The notes beneath the pieces were generated by a model, which saw nothing but the letters and a program-made list of their open reading frames with translations, ran no database searches and was not told where the DNA came from. From contig JAIROE010000334.1 of the NCBI GenBank assembly GCA_031257715.1, forward strand, positions 1 to 12,145: 12,145 nt of DNA, in the 5' to 3' direction. This document shows, piece after piece, positions 6,299 to 12,145 of the stretch (position 1 is its first letter; the number at the start of each line of letters is the position of its first letter). The stretch is from Treponema sp. Lineage in GTDB: Bacteria; Spirochaetota; Spirochaetia; Treponematales; Breznakiellaceae. The translations under genes and the position numbers were made by a program.

Positions 6299-7669
6299 AT
6301 GGCAGAAAAAATTCCGGCCCGGCTGTATCTTTCCGAGAACGAGATCCCCAAATATTGGTACAATATGCGGGCGGATATGAAGGAAAAACCGGACCCTATC
6401 CTTCATCCGGGGACCCTTAAACCGGTAACCGCGGCGGATCTGGAGCCTGTTTTCTGCAGGGAAACGGTAAAGCAGGAACTGGACGACATTACCCGTCTCA
6501 TTCCCATTCCTGACGGTATAGGGGAATTTTACCGGGCTTACCGGCCGGCGCCGCTCATCCGGGCCTATTTTCTGGAAAAGGCACTGGGAACGCCGGCGGA
6601 AATTTACTACAAATTCGAGGGAACCAATACATCGGGAAGCCACAAACTCAATTCGGCGGCCGCCCAGGCATTTTACGCCAAAGAGGAAGGGCTCACGAGC
6701 CTTACCACCGAAACCGGGGCGGGGCAGTGGGGCACCGCCATGGCCATGGCTTGTGCCTTCTACGGCCTTGACCTCACGGTCTTCATGGTGAAAGTCAGTT
6801 CCGAACAGAAGCCCTGCCGCAAGGCGCTTATCGAAACTTACGGGGCAAAACTTGTCCCTTCGCCCTCAACGACCACGGAAGCGGGGAAGAAAATCCTTGA
6901 AGGGGATCCCGATACCGGCGGTTCTCTGGGCTGCGCCATCTCCGAGGCCATCGAAAAGGCGGTCAGGACGGACAAGTGCCGTTATGTGCTGGGAAGCGTT
7001 CTCAACCACGTGCTGCTTCACCAGTCCGTCATAGGGCAGGAGACAAAAGCCGCGATGGATAAATACGGGGTAACGCCCGACGTCATCATCGGCTGCGCCG
7101 GAGGGGGTTCGAATTTCGGCGGGCTTATCGCGCCGTTCATGGGGGAAAAGCTGGCGGGAAAATCGAAGACCCGGTTTATCGCCGTTGAGCCCGCCTCCTG
7201 CCCCTCTTTTACACGGGGCCGTTACGCCTACGATTTCGGCGATACCGCGAAGACTACGCCCCTCATCAAGATGTGCACACTGGGCAACGGCTTCATCCCC
7301 TCGGCCAATCATGCCGGAGGGCTTCGTTACCACGGGATGAATTCGACCCTGTCCAGACTGTACAGGGACGGGTACATCGAAGCGAGGGCCGAAGTACAGA
7401 CCGGGGTCTTTGATGCCGCGGTCCGTTTCATGAAGGTTGAAGGCATATTGCCCGCGCCCGAATCGTCCCACGCGATAAAGGCCGCCATTGACGAGGCGCT
7501 GGAATGTAAACGTACAGGAGAAAAAAAGGTGATACTTTTTGGATTGACCGGAACCGGTTATTTTGACCTTTCGGCCTACATGGCCTATAACGCGAAGACC
7601 ATGGACGATTACATTCCCACGGACGCGGACCTCGAGCGGAGCTTCGCCTCGCTTCCCGCCGTTTCGTAA
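6299..7669 (+). CDS. trpB: Tryptophan synthase beta chain, TrpB2 type (stand-alone)
   Basis: A 456-residue PLP enzyme joining indole and L-serine to give tryptophan in the cytosol. The length and extended N-terminus (KYWYNMRADM, HPGTLKPVT) match the TrpB2 group rather than classic TrpB of about 400 residues. Visible sites: the PLP lysine K116 in GTNTSGSHKLN, the catalytic glutamate region ETGAGQWG (E138), and the phosphate-binding glycine loop GCAGGGSN (265-272). No trpA or other trp gene is near, so salvage of free indole, or a role with a distant partner, is likely. TrpB2 proteins generally interact weakly with TrpA or work alone; some may act as serine deaminases. The ATG at 6299 has AAGGAG six bases upstream. 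An in-frame GTG at 6251 is rejected since it has no such site and lies in a leader hairpin. The last 61 bases overlap the convergent HD/HD-GYP gene. Confidence 0.92.
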   Translation: MAEKIPARLYLSENEIPKYWYNMRADMKEKPDPILHPGTLKPVTAADLEPVFCRETVKQELDDITRLIPIPDGIGEFYRAYRPAPLIRAYFLEKALGTPAEIYYKFEGTNTSGSHKLNSAAAQAFYAKEEGLTSLTTETGAGQWGTAMAMACAFYGLDLTVFMVKVSSEQKPCRKALIETYGAKLVPSPSTTTEAGKKILEGDPDTGGSLGCAISEAIEKAVRTDKCRYVLGSVLNHVLLHQSVIGQETKAAMDKYGVTPDVIIGCAGGGSNFGGLIAPFMGEKLAGKSKTRFIAVEPASCPSFTRGRYAYDFGDTAKTTPLIKMCTLGNGFIPSANHAGGLRYHGMNSTLSRLYRDGYIEARAEVQTGVFDAAVRFMKVEGILPAPESSHAIKAAIDEALECKRTGEKKVILFGLTGTGYFDLSAYMAYNAKTMDDYIPTDADLERSFASLPAVS

Positions 7670-8940
7670 ACCGGAGGGCGCCCGTCCGGAAGGAACTCCT
7701 GCCGGAAGGGCGCTTCTTCGGCCTGTACGGGAAAGGGCAGCTCCTGATTTGAAAAGGGGAACATCACTTCATCAAGATCCTTCACTATTTTCCCGTCTAT
7801 GAATCCGCGGTCCGCCATGTCGTAGAGTATGGCGATGGTTTCTTCGTGGTTTCTCCCCGGATGATACGGGCGTTCCTCGCTCACTGCCTGGTAGATGTCT
7901 ATACAGGCAAGGAGGCGCGAATTGAAATCCATTTCATCCGCGGTTTTTCCCCGGTGATACCCCGACCCATCGAGTTTCTCATGATGGCTGGATGCCCACC
8001 GGCATATATGATCAAAGCCTTCAATGCCCTCAAGGATCACGCCGGTTTGCCTGACATGATCCTGTATGATACGGAATTCATTCTCGTCGAGCTTTCCCGG
8101 TTTTTCGAGTATCTCGGTGGGGACGGCGAGCTTGCCTATGTCGTGGAGCGCCGCCGCGAGGTAGAGCTCCGCGGATTCGGCCGCGCCGTAATGGTAGTGC
8201 TCCGCCATGATCCAGATCCTGTTGGCGATCTGCGATGTATGGCTGCGGGTAAAGGCGGATTTATAGTCGATGATGCGCATCACCATGCGGGCGAGCCGGA
8301 AGATGACCGTGTCGTCCACATCGGCGTACCAGGACGGAATGGCTTTCTCCGCCGAGTCAATGACACGGCCGCTGCCAAGGCTTTCCAGCATATTTTCATC
8401 AAGGACGGCAAGCATGGCGCCGGCGGCCCGTTTGGTGTACTGCGTCCCCGCCGCTTCCCGTATCTCATTTCTCAATACGGGAAGATAATCGGAACTCAGC
8501 GTTTCAAGGTGATGGTGGACATCAAGCATATCGGCTATTGCGATAAGCTCCGCCCCCAGGGGAAACTCCCCTTCCTTTTTCCCGAAAGGCCCCGTGCCGT
8601 CGGCCCATTCATGGTGGTATTGAACAAAACCTTCTATGTTGTGATCCTGCAGGAGGCCTTCGGCGTTGCGCTGGCCGTAACTGCAGTGCAGGGGAAGGGC
8701 CACCTGCTCTCCCTTTTTTTCGGCCTGTATGTATTCGGTCAGCGCGGAATCGTGGAGCAACGCACAGGTGGTCAGCGCCGAGAGTTCTTTTTCGTTCATG
8801 CCGAAAGTCCGCCCCATCGCCGCGCAAAGCACCGAGATGCGTTTGCCGTGGTGCGTGCTTGCCCCCAGGAGATGCCCTTCCGCTATGTCAAGGGCCACCG
8901 CTATCGCCCGGATAAGCTGATCCATTCTGATATTCATCAT
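7609..8940 (-). CDS. Tandem HD / HD-GYP phosphohydrolase
   Basis: A 443-residue soluble protein, with no membrane segment or signal peptide seen. The C-terminal half (about 225-395) is a full HD-GYP domain: H234, HD at 266-267 with K270 (LHDIGKLAVP), H295, the HH pair at 319-320 and the DGSGY(H)RG loop at 324-330. Such domains hydrolyse cyclic di-GMP or related cyclic dinucleotides at a di- or tri-metal centre. The N-terminal half (about 25-145) is a second HD-like copy with H30/H31, HD at 63-64 (LLHDSALTEY) and HHEWADGTGPFG at 109-120. It lacks the lysine after HD and has GPF for GYP, so it may be degenerate or have another substrate. The C-terminal tail (about 395-443) is poorly structured and is encoded antisense to the end of trpB. 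There is no Shine-Dalgarno; M1, M2 and M6 are all possible starts, M1 being just downstream of a TATAAT. Confidence 0.88.
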   Translation of the reverse strand: MMNIRMDQLIRAIAVALDIAEGHLLGASTHHGKRISVLCAAMGRTFGMNEKELSALTTCALLHDSALTEYIQAEKKGEQVALPLHCSYGQRNAEGLLQDHNIEGFVQYHHEWADGTGPFGKKEGEFPLGAELIAIADMLDVHHHLETLSSDYLPVLRNEIREAAGTQYTKRAAGAMLAVLDENMLESLGSGRVIDSAEKAIPSWYADVDDTVIFRLARMVMRIIDYKSAFTRSHTSQIANRIWIMAEHYHYGAAESAELYLAAALHDIGKLAVPTEILEKPGKLDENEFRIIQDHVRQTGVILEGIEGFDHICRWASSHHEKLDGSGYHRGKTADEMDFNSRLLACIDIYQAVSEERPYHPGRNHEETIAILYDMADRGFIDGKIVKDLDEVMFPFSNQELPFPVQAEEAPFRQEFLPDGRPPVYETAGSEAKLRSRSASVGM

Positions 8941-8944
8941 TTAC

Positions 8945-8960
8945 ATTATACGGAATTCCG
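8945..8960 (-). promoter_or_regulatory. -10 box abutting the HD/HD-GYP start, next to a palindrome
   Basis: On the minus strand a perfect TATAAT (8950 to 8945) ends four bases before the ATG at 8940, next to the perfect palindrome CGGAATTCCG (8951-8960). Transcription about seven bases after the box would begin at or inside the first codons, implying a leaderless mRNA starting at M1 or M2, or use of M6. The overlapping text also contains a minimal ATG-TAA in the same frame directly before the ATG. No convincing -35 is seen. Confidence 0.4.
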
Positions 8961-9034
8961 GTGTAAAAAACGATGGGCACGTCCGGAAACCCCGGCCGGG
9001 TTTTAGAAGTTCCCTCGTGTATAAAGAACGGCCC

Positions 9035-9063
9035 GCCTCCGCGGAATTCCCTCCCGCGGAGGC
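9035..9063 (-). terminator. Strong GC-rich hairpin downstream of the rubrerythrin gene
   Basis: GCCTCCGCGG (9035-9044) pairs perfectly with CCGCGGAGGC (9054-9063), a 10-bp GC-rich stem with a nine-base loop. It lies 38 bases beyond the rubrerythrin stop on the minus strand, in the 160-base gap before the HD/HD-GYP gene. The bases after it on that strand are GGGCCGTTCTTTA, a weak U tract. It could end the perR-rubrerythrin transcript or protect its 3' end. Confidence 0.5.
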
Positions 9064-9083
9064 TCTATGCGCCAAAACTGCCG

Positions 9084-9097
9084 CGCGGTAAACCGCG
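9084..9097 (-). terminator. Small hairpin just after the rubrerythrin stop
   Basis: CGCGG (9084-9088) and CCGCG (9093-9097) flank a four-base loop, starting three bases after the rubrerythrin stop codon on the minus strand. TTTT appears about seven bases further on. With the larger hairpin at 9035-9063 it forms a double-stem 3' end. Confidence 0.35.
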
Positions 9098-9100
9098 GGA

Positions 9101-9643
9101 TTATTCGAAGTACCTCTTGTGCAGTCCCTTGAAGCCGCAGCAGTGGCGGGCCTCGTCGCGGGCCATTTCGTGGACCGTGTCGTGAATGGCATCGTAGCCG
9201 CGTTCCTTGGCCCGTTTTGCGATGTCGGTTTTGCCCGCGCAGGCGCCGTGTTCGGCCTCAATGCGCATCTCAAGGTTTTTCTTTGTACTGTCGGTTATCA
9301 CTTCGCCAAGGAGTTCTGCGAATTTCGACGCGTGTTCCGCTTCCTCAAAGGCGTAACGTTTGTAGGCCTCGGCGATTTCGGGATAGCCTTCCCGCTCGGC
9401 GACCCGGCTCATGGCGAGGTACATGCCGACTTCGGAGCATTCGCCGTTGAAGTGGGCCCTCAGATCGTCAAGAATATCCTGCTCGACGCCTTTTGCGACT
9501 CCGACAACATGTTCGGCGGCAAAGCCTCCGCCTGATGTCTGCTCCCTGAATTTGGCGGCCGGCGCCTTGCACTGGGGACAGAATTCCGGCGGCTGATCCC
9601 CTGTGTACACATAACCGCATACTGAACACACCCATTTTTTCAT
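9101..9643 (-). CDS. Reverse rubrerythrin (N-terminal rubredoxin, C-terminal diiron domain)
   Basis: A 180-residue cytosolic oxygen and peroxide scavenger. Its N-terminus is a rubredoxin-like iron site with CxxC pairs C6/C9 (VCSVCGY) and C22/C25 (FCPQCK). From about residue 48 a ferritin-like four-helix domain follows, with ligand motifs ECSE (68-71), ExxH at E101-H104, glutamates around 125-131 and ExxH at E164-H167. Rubredoxin before the diiron domain is the reverse of classic rubrerythrin and defines the revRbr type known from anaerobes such as Clostridium, which reduces hydrogen peroxide (and oxygen) with electrons from NADH via partner proteins. The start at 9643 is chosen because GGAGG (9649-9653) lies five bases upstream; an ATG at 9655 overlaps that site. 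It lies 81 bases after perR on the same strand and probably shares its transcript. A possible promoter of its own is TTGTAT (9699-9694) with TATATA (9675-9670), spacer 18. Confidence 0.93.
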   Translation of the reverse strand: MKKWVCSVCGYVYTGDQPPEFCPQCKAPAAKFREQTSGGGFAAEHVVGVAKGVEQDILDDLRAHFNGECSEVGMYLAMSRVAEREGYPEIAEAYKRYAFEEAEHASKFAELLGEVITDSTKKNLEMRIEAEHGACAGKTDIAKRAKERGYDAIHDTVHEMARDEARHCCGFKGLHKRYFE

Positions 9644-9705
9644 ACAATCCTCCATTCAAGATCTTAAAATATATATCCGGCCAACGCCGAATCATACAAC
9701 ACCAG

Positions 9706-9719
9706 CCTCCTTGCGGAGG
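9706..9719 (-). repeat. Small stem-loop between perR and the rubrerythrin gene
   Basis: CCTCC (9706-9710) and GGAGG (9715-9719) flank the loop TTGC, starting five bases after the perR stop on the minus strand. No U tract follows in that direction, so full termination is unlikely. It may partly attenuate the transcript or set an mRNA processing point that lets rubrerythrin be made in excess of its repressor. Confidence 0.35.
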
Positions 9720-9724
9720 GAAAA

Positions 9725-10183
9725 TCATCGCGGTCCGGGGAATTTTGGCCCGGAAAGTTCCGCACATGTCCCGCACAGGCCGTAAAACACCGTCCTGCGA
9801 TAATCGATAACAAAACCCGCCCCCCTGTCCGTCTCCCCGGCGTCCCGGTCCGTCAGCGCTTCCCCGGCGCATCGCAGGGCATCTTCGCCGGGACAGGGGA
9901 GATCGATGACGGCGCCGCAGCGTTCGCAGACCAGATGGGGATGGGGCGCGGTTTTACCGTCAAAACGCTCTTCCCTGTTAACCACGCCAATTGAAACCAC
10001 GTCTCCTTCATCCCTGAAGACGCTGATATTGCGGTACACCGTACCCAGGGAAAGGCCGGGAATGCGGGATTTAAGCCTGTTGTATACCCACAGGGCGCTG
10101 GGGTGCTCATCCGTAGCGTTTATAGCTTCAAGAATGGCATCCCGTTTGCCGCTGTGTTTTCGTACCAGTTTCCCTGTTGACAT
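9725..10183 (-). CDS. perR: Fur-family peroxide-responsive repressor, PerR type
   Basis: A 152-residue Fur-family regulator with an N-terminal winged helix (recognition region about 42-60, LSLGTVYRNISVFRDEG) and a C-terminal metal and dimer domain. The PerR regulatory site is visible as H27 (DEHPS), D75 (ERFDG), H81, H83 (HPHLVC) and D94 (AVIDL), matching H37, D85, H91, H93 and D104 of Bacillus PerR. The structural zinc site has C86/C89 (CERCG) and C137/C140 (CGTC). The aspartate at the last regulatory position fits PerR rather than Fur. With iron bound, hydrogen peroxide oxidises the histidines and releases DNA. About residues 98-122 form a charged loop (DALRCAGEALTDRDAGETDRGAG) longer than usual. 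There is no Shine-Dalgarno before the ATG at 10183. A PerR box lies at the start codon, indicating autoregulation and control of the rubrerythrin gene behind it. Confidence 0.88.
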   Translation of the reverse strand: MSTGKLVRKHSGKRDAILEAINATDEHPSALWVYNRLKSRIPGLSLGTVYRNISVFRDEGDVVSIGVVNREERFDGKTAPHPHLVCERCGAVIDLPCPGEDALRCAGEALTDRDAGETDRGAGFVIDYRRTVFYGLCGTCAELSGPKFPGPR

Positions 10184-10217
10184 ATTATAATAATAATAAC
10201 TATTATTATTTTGTCAA
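10184..10217 (-). promoter_or_regulatory. perR promoter overlapping a near-consensus PerR box
   Basis: TTATAATAATAATAA (10185-10199) matches the Bacillus-type PerR box TTATAATNATTATAA at every fixed position except one. A wider dyad overlaps it: AATAATAATA (10189-10198) and TATTATTATT (10201-10210) are exact reverse complements around the dinucleotide AC. On the minus strand a perfect -35 TTGACA (10217-10212) and TATTAT (10195-10190) are 16 bases apart, so transcription would start at about 10183, the first base of the perR ATG. Repressor binding would cover the -10 box. Confidence 0.7.
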
Positions 10218-10306
10218 GGACTTTTAAAAAATTTTTGAAGAAAGGGTTCGTTTTTCGAGAAATCACCGGAAGCCGCCGGAAACGGAGGGCGGCGGGATTG
10301 GCAGGA

Positions 10307-10355
10307 CGGCGCCTGCATCATACGGCTTGAACCATACGGCGGCGCCTGTTATTAT
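10307..10355 (+). promoter_or_regulatory. Activase promoter with interleaved direct repeats
   Basis: TTGAAC (10327-10332) and TATTAT (10350-10355) are 17 bases apart, a good promoter predicting a start near 10362 and a leader of about 20 bases with AGAGG (10373-10377) before the ATG. Two direct repeats surround the -35 box: CATACGG at 10319-10325 and 10333-10339, and CGGCGCCTG at 10307-10315 and 10340-10348. The rest of 10218-10306 shows nothing I can identify. Confidence 0.5.
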
Positions 10356-10382
10356 GTGACCAACAGTAAAACAGAGGTACAG

Positions 10383-12145
10383 ATGCAGTCATTAGGAATC
10401 AATATCGGATCTACCAGTTTAAAAATGGTTTTGACGGAAGACGGAAAAACGCAGTGGTCCGCCTCGGTTCCTCACGAGGGGGATTTCGGCGCGGCGGTAC
10501 GCAGGCTCCTTTCGGAGGGCCGTGTTTCGGAAGGCCTTCCGGCCCTTGTTACCGGAAACGAAGGCCGGTTTATGTTTAACGTGGCGGGTACTCTTGAGCC
10601 CCTCTGTGTGGAGGCGGCCCTCAGGGCGCTGGATTTGAAGGCCGACGCCGTGGTCAGCATGGGCGGTGAGGACCTTGTCGTCTATTCGCTTGACGCGTCG
10701 GGGAAGATAATCAACAATTTTTCCGGCAATAAATGCGCCTCGGGCACCGGGGAGTTTCTCAAACAGCAGCTTGCCCGCATGGACATGACCCTTGAAGATA
10801 TAGACAGGGTTCCCGATGACGCAAAGGTCTACCCCCTTTCGACCCGCTGTTCGGTGTTCATGAAAAGCGACTGTACCCACAGGCTCAACAAGCGGGAAGC
10901 AACCAAAAACGACATCGTCCTTTCCCTTTCGGACGTGATGGCCGTTAAAGTCATCGACTTCCTTAAAAGGGCGAAGATTATTTCGGGCAGGGTTGTTCTG
11001 ACGGGGGGAATCACCCTGAACCGCCATATCATCCGCTTTATCAGGGAGAAAGCCCCTCATATCGATTTCATCATCCCCGAAACGGCCCCGGTGTTTGAGG
11101 CGCTTGGCGCCGCGGTACTGGCCCCCCAATCGGGAAGCCCGCTTCCTTCTGTCGGGCAGCTCCTCAAACCCAACGAGATACGCTTCGGCGCGCTTTCCGC
11201 GTTACGGGACTGGCAGCACAGGGTGAAGAGCTTTGAGAAACCGGGGGGAAAGGTCAAGGCCGGCCGATCCTACATACTCGGCGTCGACGGCGGTTCCACT
11301 ACCACCAAGGCCTGCCTTGTGGATATGGAAACCGATGAAATTACGGCGAGCCATTACGGGCGTACGCACGGTGATCCTGTCAAGGCGCTGAAAGAATGCC
11401 TTTCGATACTGCAGGAACAGATTATCGCCGATACAGGGGGGAAGGAAATAGATATACGCCTTGTTTCCGCTACCGGATCTTCACGGGAAATCCTCGGTGT
11501 GTTTCTTGAAACCCCCGGCGTGTACAACGAGATCATCGCCCATTCTGTTGGGACCACGTTTTTCGATTCCGGGGTTGAGACGATCTTCGAAATAGGCGGG
11601 CAGGATGCCAAATACGTGCTGCTTAAAAACGGCGTTCCCATTGATTACGCGATGAACGAGGCGTGTTCGGCGGGGACCGGATCGTTCCTTGAAGAATCGG
11701 CCTCGGGGGATCTTTCAATTCATTCGGCGAAGGACATCGGTCCCATAGCGCTCGGCGCCGACGCCCCGCTCAAATTCGGCGAGCATTGTTCGGCCTTTAT
11801 CAATTCCGACATACGAAAGGCCGTTCAGCAGGGAGCCACGCGGGAAAACATCACGGCGGGCATCGCCTGTTCCATCGTTGCCAATTACCTTAACCGCGTG
11901 GTGGGAAACCGTACCATAGGCGGGAAGATCTTCCTTCAGGGCGGCGTGGCGAAAAATCCCGCCGTTCCCCTTGCCTTCGCCATGATGCTGGACAAGGAGA
12001 TTCTTGTTCCCCCTTCGCCCGAACTCATGGGCTGTTTTGGCGTGGCCCTGCTTGCCAAGCGCAAGCACGCGGGCGGGCTTCTTGAGGAACGGACCGTAGT
12101 AATAGACGAGCTTTTGGGCCGCGAGATAGGCTACGAGCGGGTCTT
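10383..12145 (+). CDS. 2-hydroxyacyl-CoA dehydratase activase (BadF/BadG/HgdC type), N-terminal part with two ASKHA domains
   Basis: An open frame of 587 codons runs off the window. The first domain (about 1-250) begins LGINIGSTS and has the iron-sulphur cysteine motifs NKCASGTGEFL (C118) and STRCSVF (C156). A second domain from about 297 begins ILGVDGGSTTTK and has EIGGQDAK, NEACSAGTGSFLEE (C428) and EHCSAF (C469), with LQGGVAKNP further on. These are ASKHA ATPase folds; in the family, two subunits hold one [4Fe-4S] cluster between them and drive ATP-dependent electron transfer to a 2-hydroxyacyl-CoA dehydratase or a benzoyl-CoA reductase-like partner. Two copies in one chain identify the large fused class (typically over 900 residues), which usually continues into DUF2229 and dehydratase-like regions, here beyond the edge. 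The ATG at 10383 has AGAGG five bases upstream. The substrate is unknown; amino acid fermentation is a common role. Confidence 0.9.
   Translation, partial: MQSLGINIGSTSLKMVLTEDGKTQWSASVPHEGDFGAAVRRLLSEGRVSEGLPALVTGNEGRFMFNVAGTLEPLCVEAALRALDLKADAVVSMGGEDLVVYSLDASGKIINNFSGNKCASGTGEFLKQQLARMDMTLEDIDRVPDDAKVYPLSTRCSVFMKSDCTHRLNKREATKNDIVLSLSDVMAVKVIDFLKRAKIISGRVVLTGGITLNRHIIRFIREKAPHIDFIIPETAPVFEALGAAVLAPQSGSPLPSVGQLLKPNEIRFGALSALRDWQHRVKSFEKPGGKVKAGRSYILGVDGGSTTTKACLVDMETDEITASHYGRTHGDPVKALKECLSILQEQIIADTGGKEIDIRLVSATGSSREILGVFLETPGVYNEIIAHSVGTTFFDSGVETIFEIGGQDAKYVLLKNGVPIDYAMNEACSAGTGSFLEESASGDLSIHSAKDIGPIALGADAPLKFGEHCSAFINSDIRKAVQQGATRENITAGIACSIVANYLNRVVGNRTIGGKIFLQGGVAKNPAVPLAFAMMLDKEILVPPSPELMGCFGVALLAKRKHAGGLLEERTVVIDELLGREIGYERV

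Noticed and set aside
7846..9006. 386-codon open frame on the plus strand
   Set aside because: It is the antisense of the HD/HD-GYP gene, whose frame carries all the family motifs; this one has no recognisable domain or ribosome site and is explained by high GC at third codon positions.
9101..9872. Frame starting MIRRWPDIYF between perR and the rubrerythrin gene, considered as a leader peptide
   Set aside because: It continues out of frame through the rubrerythrin gene without a stop, so it is not a short leader peptide; the GGAGG before its ATG belongs to a stem-loop.
10419..11129. 236-codon open frame on the minus strand
   Set aside because: Antisense shadow of the activase gene, with no family resemblance.

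Overview
The window is a stretch of bacterial chromosome holding ten protein-coding genes, the first and last cut by the window edges. The gene set fits an anaerobic host-associated spirochaete of the Treponema group: a reverse rubrerythrin behind a PerR regulator, a giant-type 2-hydroxyacyl-CoA dehydratase activase, a stand-alone TrpB2, a Cache-type chemoreceptor and a tandem HD/HD-GYP protein. This placement is inferred from gene content and style, because no rRNA or other phylogenetic marker is present. I found no tRNA, rRNA, CRISPR array, transposase or phage gene.

Layout. 1-162: C-terminal ACT-domain end of prephenate dehydratase (+). 240-581: HIT/HINT-type nucleotide hydrolase (+) with a good promoter. 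616-2406: mnmG tRNA-modification gene (-). A perfect 14-bp-arm palindrome (2413-2445) separates it from the divergent MATE efflux gene 2464-3849 (+). 3850-4141 has no gene but is packed with consecutive hairpins. 4142-5965: methyl-accepting chemotaxis protein (+). 5966-6298 has no gene; it holds a decayed inverted repeat and then an elaborate promoter region with 10-bp-phased A/T tracts. 6299-7669: TrpB2-type tryptophan synthase beta chain (+). Its 3' end overlaps by 61 bases the convergent HD/HD-GYP gene 7609-8940 (-). 9101-9643 reverse rubrerythrin and 9725-10183 PerR (both -) form a probable peroxide-defence operon read from a PerR-box promoter. 10383 to the end: the first 587 codons of a 2-hydroxyacyl-CoA dehydratase activase (+), divergent from perR.

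How the parts relate. Most genes are single transcription units of unrelated function. The clearest functional unit is perR plus rubrerythrin: a metal-dependent peroxide sensor and an NAD(P)H-linked peroxide/oxygen-scavenging diiron protein, apparently autoregulated through a near-consensus PerR box. They stand head-to-head with an activase whose family carries an oxygen-labile [4Fe-4S] cluster, so the grouping of oxygen defence with oxygen-labile metabolism may be meaningful. The other notable theme is regulatory DNA. Three genes (mnmG, the HD/HD-GYP gene and perR) lack a Shine-Dalgarno sequence and have promoter-like boxes very close to the start codon, which suggests leaderless or near-leaderless mRNAs. 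I saw no wholly new multi-gene system; the intergenic hairpin cluster and the operator-like palindromes are the least explained parts.
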